Source: Clostridiaceae bacterium
GTDB taxonomy: Bacteria > Bacillota > Clostridia > Clostridiales > Clostridiaceae
Length of the DNA: 11,822 nt
Direction: 5' to 3'
NCBI GenBank assembly: GCA_003510765.1
Contig: DOKV01000096.1
Location: 1-11,822 of the forward strand
Below the pieces are notes generated by a model. That model was not told the DNA's origin and made no database searches. It worked only from the letters and a program-made list of their open reading frames with translations. Made by a program: the position numbers and the translations under genes. This document shows positions 1-7,395 of the stretch, piece after piece; within the stretch, counting starts at the first letter, position 1, and every line of letters begins with the position of its first letter.

Positions 1-23
1 AGGTTCGTGGGTTATTGACTGTC

Positions 24-1646
24 CTAGGTAGCGGGGGTCACAGGTAACTTCACAATGATGGAGATTCTGGAATCATGAATTTTCTCAGCGTAGATTTTTC
101 CTTCATGGAGATGCACGATGCTTTCGGATATGGCAAGCCCTAGTCCGCTGCCGCCGGTTTCGCTGGATCTAGATTTTTCCAAGCGATAAAAACGCTCAAA
201 CATTTTTTTGATTTCTTCATCAGAAATATCATCAATGGTGTTTTCAATAGAAATGGTTACATAGTCATCTGGACCAACATTTTGCACCTTGATGAGAATG
301 GGATCGTTGGTGTGGGCATACTTGATGGCGTTGGAGATGAGATTTTCAAAAAGACGGACGATTTGAGGTACATCCACTTGAAGAAATACATTTTTCTCAT
401 GGATCCGTTTTTCCAAGGTGATGCTACGTTCCTCCGCCATGGGGATCATCTCTTCAATCAACTGATCTAAAAGGTCCACCAGATTCACAGGGGTGAACTG
501 GGGTTTTTGATCAGGACTTTGTAATTTTGTGTATTCAAAAAGCTCACTGATGAGCTCTTTAAGTCGTTCAGATTTCGTATAGGCGATGGTGATATAGTCA
601 GCTTTCTGCTCCGGTGTCGCCGTGGAGGACTTGGCCAAACCCAAATAACCGATGATGGAGGTGAGGGGTGTTCTCAAATCGTGGCTCACGTTGGTGATGA
701 GCTCTTGCTTTGTTTTTTCTAAGTTCCGTTCCTCTTCAATGCGTTTGTCAATGTCTTCGGCCATGATGTTGATGCTTTTGGCTAAGTGAGTCAGTTCATC
801 ATTGCCCTTTACAGGAGCTTTGTGTTTGAGATTTCCAGTGGATATGATGCGAACGGTATTGGACAATTCTTGAATGTAGTCCATTTTATTCTTGGTGAGA
901 ATTAAAAATCCTGAAATAAAAAATAGAAATCCTACGAAGATGGCCAAGGAGGTATTGTAAGAATAAATGGGGGTGGTCTCGATGTCTGCAATGGGCGTAT
1001 CTTTGATGATCAGATAGATGTCTCTTTCAAGAAAATTCATGGGATACACGTAAATCAGCTCTCCAGCACTGCCTTCTTGAAAGGTATCTTGTCTATAATA
1101 GTCAATGTCATAGGCAGATTTGATTACAGAAAAAATATCCACAGAAGCTTCCAAAACGTTCTCAGTTTTATAGAGGATGGTGCCTTCTAAATCCGTGACC
1201 AGTAAGCTTAAGGTGGAGGTTCTTGAGAAATCTCGTAAGAGATTGTTCATGGCAAGATCTAGGTTAAACTGTTTTTTGTCCGGATCATTTTCAGAAGGAT
1301 ATCGTGCATTTTCACGCATCTCTTCTGTGATGTCCTCTTCTTTCTTGTACCGAAGATCGTTGAGCATTCTCTCTGCAATGTCATTGGCTGAGGAAGCAAT
1401 ATCATCCATGCCTTTTTCATAAGAAATGGACTGCTCTAAGGTGACTTTTCGCGTCATAGTAAAAGTAATGTTATAGGAAAGAAAGGCCAGCACAAGGCAG
1501 AAAGCCACAGCAAAAATAAGTTCTAACTGAATATTGCTGCTGATCTTTGCGCGGATGAATTGATCCAGTTGCAAGAAAAAATGATCGATGCCACTGTCGC
1601 GCTTTTGATTTTCAGGTGCTTTGGGTTTTCTGAACCTATTTTTCAA
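24..1646 (-). CDS. Membrane sensor histidine kinase (HAMP-HisKA-HATPase, VanS-like)
   Basis: A 540-aa sensor kinase that should autophosphorylate and pass phosphate to the regulator encoded just upstream. Two membrane segments (about residues 41-60 and 232-250) enclose an extracytoplasmic sensor region of about 170 residues. A HAMP linker follows (about 251-303), then the H-box NVSHDLRTPLT with phosphoacceptor His322, the N-box ENLISNA (434-440), the F-box MFERFYR (482-488) and the G2 box GGSGLGLAI (498-506). The G1 position reads ENTIDDIS instead of DxGxGI, a degeneration I recall in VanS-like kinases. The start is TTG; it overlaps the end of the regulator gene by 11 bp, and AGGA lies 8-9 nt upstream inside that gene, so translational coupling is likely. 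The family call is secure. The ligand is unknown; divergence from a PBP gene hints at envelope sensing, but this is inference. Confidence 0.93.
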   Translation of the reverse strand: MKNRFRKPKAPENQKRDSGIDHFFLQLDQFIRAKISSNIQLELIFAVAFCLVLAFLSYNITFTMTRKVTLEQSISYEKGMDDIASSANDIAERMLNDLRYKKEEDITEEMRENARYPSENDPDKKQFNLDLAMNNLLRDFSRTSTLSLLVTDLEGTILYKTENVLEASVDIFSVIKSAYDIDYYRQDTFQEGSAGELIYVYPMNFLERDIYLIIKDTPIADIETTPIYSYNTSLAIFVGFLFFISGFLILTKNKMDYIQELSNTVRIISTGNLKHKAPVKGNDELTHLAKSINIMAEDIDKRIEEERNLEKTKQELITNVSHDLRTPLTSIIGYLGLAKSSTATPEQKADYITIAYTKSERLKELISELFEYTKLQSPDQKPQFTPVNLVDLLDQLIEEMIPMAEERSITLEKRIHEKNVFLQVDVPQIVRLFENLISNAIKYAHTNDPILIKVQNVGPDDYVTISIENTIDDISDEEIKKMFERFYRLEKSRSSETGGSGLGLAISESIVHLHEGKIYAEKIHDSRISIIVKLPVTPAT

Positions 1647-2331
1647 CTTTGTATCCTACTCCCCATACGGTTTTGATGTATCTAGGGTTTCTTGGGTCAT
1701 CTTCAATCTTTTCCCGAAGTTTTCTGATATGTACCATCACCGTATTTTCTGATTCTAAAAATTCTTCTTTCCAAACATTCTCATAGATTTTTTCCACGGA
1801 TAGGACAATGCCGGTATTTCGGGTCATGTACTCTAACATATCAAACTCTGTTTTGGTAAGTTTGATTTGCGTGGTTCCTTTTTTCACTTCTCTTGTGCTG
1901 ATGTTGATGGTGATGTCATCAAGGACTAGAACATTATCATTCCTTGGCTTATCCGCATTCAGCGTATAGTACCGTCTCAATTGGGATTTCACTCTAGCTA
2001 TGAGTTCCAAAGGATTAAAGGGTTTGGTGAGATAGTCATCTGCGCCAGAGGTTAAGCCTAAAATCTTGTCCATGTCTTGGCTTTTGGCTGAGAGCATAAT
2101 GACGGGCATATTTTTGGTTTTACGCAGCTCCATACAAGCTTGAATCCCATCTTTCTTAGGCATCATAATGTCTAAAATGATGAGATCTACATGGGTTTTT
2201 TCTGCAATTTCTAAGGCTTCTACGCCGTTGGTGGCTTTGATGGTCTCGTAGCCTTCATTTGAAAGGTATATTTCAATAAGATCTCGTATTTCTTTTTCAT
2301 CATCAACGATGAGAATGGTCTGTTTATCCAT
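1636..2331 (-). CDS. OmpR/PhoB-family response regulator (VanR-like)
   Basis: A 231-aa DNA-binding regulator, cognate to the kinase that overlaps its 3' end. The receiver domain (1-120) has the acidic pair Asp10/Asp11, phosphoacceptor Asp54 in ILDIMMP, Ser81 and Lys103 in LTKPF. The C-terminal winged helix (about 128-229) ends with the family signature IRKLREKIEDDP then YIKTVWGVGYK. I start at ATG 2331 because GGAGG lies 6 nt upstream; a longer reading would add 14 residues and contain that ribosome site. The linked direct repeats upstream suggest autoregulation. The target genes are unknown; the divergent mrdA is a natural candidate. Confidence 0.95.
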   Translation of the reverse strand: MDKQTILIVDDEKEIRDLIEIYLSNEGYETIKATNGVEALEIAEKTHVDLIILDIMMPKKDGIQACMELRKTKNMPVIMLSAKSQDMDKILGLTSGADDYLTKPFNPLELIARVKSQLRRYYTLNADKPRNDNVLVLDDITINISTREVKKGTTQIKLTKTEFDMLEYMTRNTGIVLSVEKIYENVWKEEFLESENTVMVHIRKLREKIEDDPRNPRYIKTVWGVGYKVEK

Positions 2332-2386
2332 TGGGTACCTCCGTTTTCGTTCTATGCCTTCAATTTTGAGCATAAATAGTACTATA

Positions 2387-2416
2387 AGTATAACAAAAAT
2401 ATCTTAAAAGAGTGAA
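2387..2416 (-). promoter_or_regulatory. Probable SigA promoter of the two-component operon
   Basis: On the minus strand, TTCACT (2411-2416) is followed by an 18-nt spacer and TATACT (2387-2392). The start point would be near 2380, giving a leader of about 50 nt. The -35 matches the consensus at 4 of 6 positions, and it lies inside the proximal direct-repeat copy, as expected for an activated promoter. Confidence 0.5.
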
Positions 2417-2457
2417 GTGGAAACCTTAAAAGTTGGTGAAGGATGTGCATGGAAACC
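2403..2457. repeat. Two imperfect direct repeats upstream of the regulator gene
   Basis: Plus-strand copy A (2403-2425) reads CTTAAAAG, then GTGAAG, then TGGAAACC. Copy B (2425-2457) has the same three blocks in the same order, with longer gaps (CTTAAAAG, GGTGAAGG, TGGAAACC). Copy A covers the -35 and spacer of the regulator promoter and copy B lies just upstream of it. This is a plausible operator for the response regulator itself. The function is inferred from position. Confidence 0.5.
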
Positions 2458-2555
2458 TTTCTTTCTATGATACACTAGAAATAGAAAAGATGGGCTAGGA
2501 AACCCATTGATTTTCAGCGCGCATTAAACTCTTCTTAAGAAGTTTTCTGTATGGT

Positions 2556-5510
2556 ATGAAGGTAGAAGAAATTAAAGTATGGGTGAAAAATAAGATGAAT
2601 AAACAAGTGAAGAAAAAGAAACGTTTTAATAGATATACAGGCTTACTCATGATCATGGTGTTGGTCTTCTCTCTCCTCATCAGGGAGATGGTGAACTTGC
2701 AAGTTGTCCATGGGGAGAGCTATTATGCCAGAGCCAATGTGGAGTTCATTAAAAACATTGACCATGATGCGCCCCGAGGGGAGATTTTGGACAAGGATGG
2801 TCATGTGCTGGCCACATCCTTGCAAAGCTATAACCTGATTTATGTGGATACCACAGACGCCAGAAGAGAACTCTACCGTACCATTGATCAGGTGCGTTTG
2901 TTGCTTGAAGTCACCGGGGAAGAGATCCGGGATACCATTGCCCTAAAAACAGATCCTTTTCGCTTCGAATTCGGGTCAGACAACCCTGCTTTTATTCGGA
3001 GTAATGAGCTGAGGTTTAAAAAAGATCGTGGTATCAATGATCGGATTTTTCATGAAGTCATGCGGGAGAAAACGGGAAAGTCTCGAATTCTAGATCTTAA
3101 CGAACAAGAGACCAAAGAACTAGATGAGTTGATTTTGGCTGTGTCCCCCATGGAAATGTACTACTATCTCATTGAATTCTATAGATTATATGAAGCGTTG
3201 CCTCTAGAACCAGAAGAGCTCAAGGCGTATGAAAAAATGGATGGGCAAGAAATCCACGATGCGCTTCTAACCTATTTTGATTGGGATACCATTCGAGATT
3301 ACCTGATTGTTGTAGATAGCATTCGTATGGAGAGTTATTCAGGGTCTAAAGCGGTAACTTTAGTCAGTAATATGCAAGAAGAGACCGCATTTACTTTTTT
3401 GCAACAACTAAGCAGCATGCCAGGCATTGATGTGGAGACCAATCCCATCAGATTATATCCTTATGAAACCTTAGCAGCCAATGTACTGGGATACTTGAAT
3501 CCCATTCCTGCAGGCGTGGAAAACCGCTATCGTGAAAGGGGATACGATATATCGAAAGATTTGATCGGTGTAGCAGGTATTGAAAGTGCTTATGAGAGTT
3601 GGCTTCGAGGAACTAAAGGCGTTCGCACTGTTGAGGTGGATAAAAATGGCCGTACAGTGAGCGAGTTGTTTGCGTTAGAAACCTATCCAGGAAGCAATGT
3701 GAAACTGACCTTGGACTTAAACCTGCAAAACGTTGCAGAGAAAGCATTGGCGGACATTATTTATGAGTACTCTCAGGTCAATACCATCCATAATGTGGCA
3801 GGATATGAGCAAAACTCATCCAATGCAACCCGAGGCGCGGTGGTGGTACTAGAGGTGGACAGTGGTAATGTCTTAGCCATGGCCAGTCATCCTCGATATG
3901 ACCCCAATGTCTTTGCCGTGCCAGGAAGGTTGACCTCCGAACTTTATGAAGAGCTCCTGGCACCGGATTATCGAGCTTTTGCAGAAGAACTCATCGAGAA
4001 GATGGATATTCGAGTGCCCGATCCGGAGCTCCCTTATGGGCAAAAAAGAAGAGCAGTTCCTGAGGATCTGTTTACCTTTAGGAGTGATGGCACTGTGGTG
4101 GATACTTATGATACCTTTGCAAAGCCACTCTACAATTATGCCACTCAAGGAAACATTCCTTCCGCGTCAACCTTTAAACTCATCACAGGCTTAGCGGCGC
4201 TAGAGGAAAACATCATCACCAAAAATTCCATCTATAGAGATACGGGCTCTTTATCCAATCGGTATACTGGAAAACCCATTACCAATGATGGTGGATTTGC
4301 CTATGGCGACATCAACATCATTACAGCACTGGCCAAGTCCTCCAATACATTTTTTGCTGAAATGGGCTATCGCCTCTATAATGAAAAAGGCTTAAATGCC
4401 ATTGCGAATTGGGCGTGGAAGCTAGGTATGGGGCATGACCCACGGGAACCTTTGCGAAGCACCACAGGGATTGAAATCTTTGAAAGTCGAGATGGAAATG
4501 TCTATAACCACTATAGTAAAGTGGCCATCACCCAAAGACTGTTTATGTTTGAGGTGGTGGAGACCTTAAGGAATGAAAAGGGTCTTTATGGCTTTAAAGG
4601 AGTAGATATTGGGGTGGAAGAATTTGGCGACCCTGCCATTGAAGCAGGAAAAGAGGCCATCAAAGTAGCCATTAGAGAGGCATTAAACATCAGCTTAGAC
4701 AATGCCAATGCGGGCATTAAAAACAATAGTGAAGAGATGAGACGTGCATTAAAAGAAGCATTTGAAGCCTATTTTGCCATCTTACCAGAGGATGTGGTAA
4801 AGGATCTTTCCCCTGTGGATGAGTATATATGGGTTCTAGTGTCTAAAATTTATAACGATAAGAGCACAGAACTTCTTAGCCCTCGTAATGTCATGAACTC
4901 TTCCATTGGACAAGGGGAGAATGAAAATACTCTTCTTCAAATAGCCAATGCATTGGCCACCATTGTCAATGGAGGAACCAGATATAAAACCACCCTTATA
5001 GACTCCATCATTGATGCTGAAGGAGAAGTGGTGTTTGAAAATGAACCTGTGGTCCTGGAAGAAACGGGCATCAAATCGTCCACTGTGGACACCTTGCTTG
5101 AGGGACTCCGTGCCTCCACCTTACCTGGAGGAGGAAGCTACAATACCTTTAAAGATTTCCCCATTGCCACAGGTGGTAAAACAGGGACAGGAACCTTTAG
5201 AGAAAATCCTTCAGAAGTTGGCCGCGATGCCTTTGGTCTCTATACGGCAGTAGCCCCCATGGAAAACCCTGAAATTGTGGTGGCTGTGGTGGTCTATGAT
5301 GTATCCAGAGGAGCTTTTGTGGTACCGGTGTCTCTAGCCATCTTTGAAGAGTACTTCAAAGAGCGTTTGGCGGAAGAGTTTCCAGAATATGAGAGACAAT
5401 ATGAGTACGAGAAACCTGCACCCATAACGACTTATGAAGATGCCAAGAAACAGCGGGAGCAGCCAGAGGAAGAAGATTTTCAAGAGGACCTAGGGGAGTC
5501 TTTGCCATAA
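2556..5510 (+). CDS. mrdA: Class B penicillin-binding protein, MrdA/PBP2-like transpeptidase
   Basis: A peptidoglycan DD-transpeptidase anchored by one N-terminal membrane segment (about residues 28-44) after a lysine-rich cytoplasmic tail, with its catalytic part outside the cell. A dimerization/pedestal region (about 55-370) precedes the transpeptidase domain (about 390-930). Active-site motifs are S538-T-F-K541, S595-S-N597 and K875-T-G877, so it should be active and beta-lactam-sensitive. IGQG (784-787) is the conserved motif before KTG. At 984 aa it is much longer than E. coli PBP2 (about 630), with extra blocks at about 455-525 and 645-775 and an acidic C-terminal tail. Long MrdA proteins occur in Clostridia; SpoVD-like or FtsI-like roles are less likely because no PASTA domain is seen. 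The start is uncertain: ATG 2556 has no clear ribosome site, and ATG 2595 (residue 14) has GGTGA 8 nt upstream. Confidence 0.88.
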   Translation: MKVEEIKVWVKNKMNKQVKKKKRFNRYTGLLMIMVLVFSLLIREMVNLQVVHGESYYARANVEFIKNIDHDAPRGEILDKDGHVLATSLQSYNLIYVDTTDARRELYRTIDQVRLLLEVTGEEIRDTIALKTDPFRFEFGSDNPAFIRSNELRFKKDRGINDRIFHEVMREKTGKSRILDLNEQETKELDELILAVSPMEMYYYLIEFYRLYEALPLEPEELKAYEKMDGQEIHDALLTYFDWDTIRDYLIVVDSIRMESYSGSKAVTLVSNMQEETAFTFLQQLSSMPGIDVETNPIRLYPYETLAANVLGYLNPIPAGVENRYRERGYDISKDLIGVAGIESAYESWLRGTKGVRTVEVDKNGRTVSELFALETYPGSNVKLTLDLNLQNVAEKALADIIYEYSQVNTIHNVAGYEQNSSNATRGAVVVLEVDSGNVLAMASHPRYDPNVFAVPGRLTSELYEELLAPDYRAFAEELIEKMDIRVPDPELPYGQKRRAVPEDLFTFRSDGTVVDTYDTFAKPLYNYATQGNIPSASTFKLITGLAALEENIITKNSIYRDTGSLSNRYTGKPITNDGGFAYGDINIITALAKSSNTFFAEMGYRLYNEKGLNAIANWAWKLGMGHDPREPLRSTTGIEIFESRDGNVYNHYSKVAITQRLFMFEVVETLRNEKGLYGFKGVDIGVEEFGDPAIEAGKEAIKVAIREALNISLDNANAGIKNNSEEMRRALKEAFEAYFAILPEDVVKDLSPVDEYIWVLVSKIYNDKSTELLSPRNVMNSSIGQGENENTLLQIANALATIVNGGTRYKTTLIDSIIDAEGEVVFENEPVVLEETGIKSSTVDTLLEGLRASTLPGGGSYNTFKDFPIATGGKTGTGTFRENPSEVGRDAFGLYTAVAPMENPEIVVAVVVYDVSRGAFVVPVSLAIFEEYFKERLAEEFPEYERQYEYEKPAPITTYEDAKKQREQPEEEDFQEDLGESLP

Positions 5511-5533
5511 AAAAGTAAAACTGAAATAAAATG

Positions 5534-5587
5534 TACCCTACGAAGTAGACACCTGAAAAAAGGCATCTACGTCGCAGGGTATTTTTT
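5534..5587 (+). terminator. Rho-independent terminator after mrdA, possibly bidirectional
   Basis: TACCCT (5534-5539), CG and GTAG (5545-5548) pair with CTAC (5567-5570), CG and AGGGTA (5576-5581) across small mismatches, followed by six T. On the opposite strand the hairpin is also followed by a T-rich run, so it may once have served the convergent lipoprotein gene before the insertion element separated them. Confidence 0.8.
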
Positions 5588-5606
5588 ATGTAATTGAGAA
5601 AGAACC

Positions 5607-5626
5607 CTCCTTATTTCAATGAGGAG
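5607..5626 (+). repeat. IS left-end hairpin
   Basis: CTCCTTAT, loop TTCA, ATGAGGAG: an 8-bp stem with one G-T wobble. It matches the right-end hairpin at 19 of 20 positions and in the same orientation, the arrangement TnpA dimers recognise in this family. A second small stem (TCTGC/GCAGA, 5636-5651) follows it. Confidence 0.8.
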
Positions 5627-5683
5627 ATGAATTTCTCTGCTTCATTGCAGACTATGTGTATTTGCTTTAATTGTTTAAATTAT

Positions 5684-5711
5684 TGAGTTGTGTCTCAATT
5701 CATGATATACT
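5684..5711 (+). promoter_or_regulatory. tnpA promoter next to the start codon
   Basis: TTGAGT (5684-5689), a 16-nt spacer and TATACT (5706-5711). The -10 ends only 6 nt before the tnpA ATG, so transcription would start at or next to that ATG. The -35 sits inside a 6-bp inverted repeat, ATTGAG/CTCAAT (5682-5699), which could be an operator. Confidence 0.5.
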
Positions 5712-5717
5712 ATATGT

Positions 5718-6125
5718 ATGAGAAGTAATTTAACAAAAGCCAGAACCTGTGTCTACAACATCAATTATCATATCGTATGGACAGTGAAGTACAGGCGCAA
5801 AATCCTAAATGGTAAAGTGGAGGAATACTTAAAGAAAGAGCTGCTTACTATAGCAAAAGAAAAAGACTTTATCATCCATGCCATGGAATGCAATGAAGAC
5901 CACGTCCACCTATTCGTTTCGGCACATCCTAAGATTTCACCGTCTTACATTGTAAAGATGTGTAAAGGAATAACGGGAAGAAAGTTATTCCTTCAATTTC
6001 CAGAAATAAGCAAACAGCTGTGGAAAAACACTTTATGGAACTCATCCTTCTATATCGAAACTGTTGGTTCTACCAGTGAAGAAAATGTTAAGAGGTATAT
6101 TGAAAACCAAAAAGGAAAGGAGTAA
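5718..6125 (+). CDS. tnpA: IS200/IS605 Y1 (HUH) transposase TnpA
   Basis: A 135-aa single-strand DNA transposase that cuts and rejoins element ends through a 5'-phosphotyrosine. The metal-binding HUH motif is H62-V-H64 in NEDHVHLF, and the catalytic tyrosine is Tyr127 in KRYIENQ, with Gln131. The N-terminus (ARTCVYNINYHIVWTVKYRRK) is the normal family start, so ATG 5718 is kept although no ribosome site precedes it. Length is typical and no motif is missing, so it is probably functional. The stop codon overlaps the ribosome site region used by tnpB, and the two genes should be cotranscribed. Confidence 0.95.
   Translation: MRSNLTKARTCVYNINYHIVWTVKYRRKILNGKVEEYLKKELLTIAKEKDFIIHAMECNEDHVHLFVSAHPKISPSYIVKMCKGITGRKLFLQFPEISKQLWKNTLWNSSFYIETVGSTSEENVKRYIENQKGKE
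6116..6122 (+). promoter_or_regulatory. tnpB ribosome binding site inside the tnpA 3' end
   Basis: AAAGGAG directly precedes the tnpA stop (6123-6125) and lies 10 nt before TTG 6133. It favours TTG 6133 over the ATG codons at 6064 or 6085, which lie inside tnpA without a comparable site. Confidence 0.55.
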
Positions 6126-6132
6126 AAACGCT

Positions 6133-7395
6133 TTGTATTTGACGAAGAAAATCATCTATAAGCCTACAGAACAAGAATTAAATATCTTAAACGCATTTGC
6201 TTTTTCATCTGCAAAGCTGTGGAACATCGCCAATTATGAGAAGAAAAACTATATAGAATTAGGTTTTTCTTCTTTTCCAAACTGGTATGACCAAAAGAAA
6301 AGACTAAAAGATGAATTCTGGTATAAAAACCTGCCCTCACAAACAGCACAAGATGTACTGGACAGGCTTCAAAAATCCTGGAAGAGTTTTTTTGAGCTTC
6401 AGAAATCTAAAGGCATAAAGAATCCAAAGCCTCCAAGATTCAAGGAGAAGAATTCCTTGTTCAACTTCACCTTTTTAAGTAACGGATTCAATAAAATATC
6501 CAAAGACACCATCAATTTTTCTATTCCAAAGCAACAAAAAGAATACCTTGAAGAGAATTTCTCTTTTGACTCTAAATATTTAAGTCTGAAAATAAAAGAA
6601 TTTTCAGCGGTCACAGAGAAAATTAAGACCATTGAGTTTAAGCCTTTAAAGGATAAAACCTATCAGATTAATGTTGTTTACGAAATAGAAGGTGCACAGC
6701 TCAATAAAGATAACCAACATTATCTTTCCATTGATATTGGCATCAAAAACCTGTTTACCTGTTATGACAATGAAGGTAAAAGTTTTATCGTAAGTGGCAC
6801 AAAATACCTGGAAATCAGCCACTATTTCAATAAAAAAATAGCTCACTTTCAATCCATCGCCAGTAAGCAGCAAATCGCCAGTGGAAAGAAGTATGCTTCT
6901 ACAACAAAGCGAATCAAAAATCTTCAGAATAAAAAGCGGTTACAGCTTCATCATTTCTTCCATTGTGCTACAAAAGAAATAGCATCTTACTGTGAGAAGA
7001 ATGACATCTCTAAGGTTGTCATCGGAGATATCAAGAACATAAGAGAAGACAACAACTTAGGGAAAGTAACGAACCAAAAGCTGCATGCATTACCTTATGA
7101 GAAGCTGTATTCCTATCTTCAGTACAAATTGAGGACAAAAGGAATAGAACTTATCAAGGTTAAGGAAAATTACAGCAGTCAGGTGAGTCCCTTTGCTCCA
7201 AAAGTTAGTAAGACCTATGCTACGAAAGCTAAAAGAAAGCATAGAGGGCTCTTTATAGACAATCATGTGAAGTTCAATGCAGACAGTGTTGGCGCATACA
7301 ACATCCTGAGGCTCTATGAAGAAAAACAAAATAAAGGACTGCTCATGCCTATAAAAGGATTAAGCAGTCCAATCAGAATAAAAGTAGCTGTGTAA
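6133..7395 (+). CDS. tnpB: TnpB-family RNA-guided nuclease homologue with atypical RuvC-II and no zinc finger
   Basis: About 420 aa from TTG 6133. The N-terminus then reads YLTKKIIYKPTEQE, matching where TnpB proteins usually begin. TnpB is the accessory protein of IS605-type elements and the ancestor of Cas12; characterised members cut DNA guided by RNA from the element's right end. RuvC-I is present (SIDIGIKNL, Asp201) and so is RuvC-III (FNADSVGAYNIL, Asp384). At the usual RuvC-II glutamate the sequence is VVIGDIKNIRED, with Gly298 instead. The region that normally holds two CxxC pairs (YSSQVSPFAPKVSKTYATKA) has no cysteine. I recall this as a known TnpB-related branch in Firmicutes, so it is probably not decay: the frame is open and full length. 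Nuclease activity cannot be assumed. A longer start at 6064 is possible but unlikely. Confidence 0.9.
   Translation: MYLTKKIIYKPTEQELNILNAFAFSSAKLWNIANYEKKNYIELGFSSFPNWYDQKKRLKDEFWYKNLPSQTAQDVLDRLQKSWKSFFELQKSKGIKNPKPPRFKEKNSLFNFTFLSNGFNKISKDTINFSIPKQQKEYLEENFSFDSKYLSLKIKEFSAVTEKIKTIEFKPLKDKTYQINVVYEIEGAQLNKDNQHYLSIDIGIKNLFTCYDNEGKSFIVSGTKYLEISHYFNKKIAHFQSIASKQQIASGKKYASTTKRIKNLQNKKRLQLHHFFHCATKEIASYCEKNDISKVVIGDIKNIREDNNLGKVTNQKLHALPYEKLYSYLQYKLRTKGIELIKVKENYSSQVSPFAPKVSKTYATKAKRKHRGLFIDNHVKFNADSVGAYNILRLYEEKQNKGLLMPIKGLSSPIRIKVAV

Noticed and set aside
2531..2542. Perfect 12-bp palindrome CTTCTTAAGAAG upstream of mrdA as an operator
   Set aside because: It is short, low in complexity and unsupported by a clear promoter; the symmetry breaks at the next base. 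I could not identify a convincing mrdA promoter in 2458-2555.
3946..4194. Plus-strand open frame inside mrdA, and several antisense frames in mrdA, ispE and tnpB
   Set aside because: They are shadows of strongly supported genes and show no ribosome site or recognisable motif.
5568..5577. TACGTCGCAG in the mrdA terminator also occurs near 11786-11795
   Set aside because: Shared 10-mers are expected by chance in 12 kb, and the two contexts have nothing else in common.
6064..6132. Upstream ATG starts (6064, 6085) for tnpB
   Set aside because: These codons lie inside tnpA in another frame, lack a ribosome site and add residues not typical of TnpB; TTG 6133 fits both the ribosome site and the family N-terminus.
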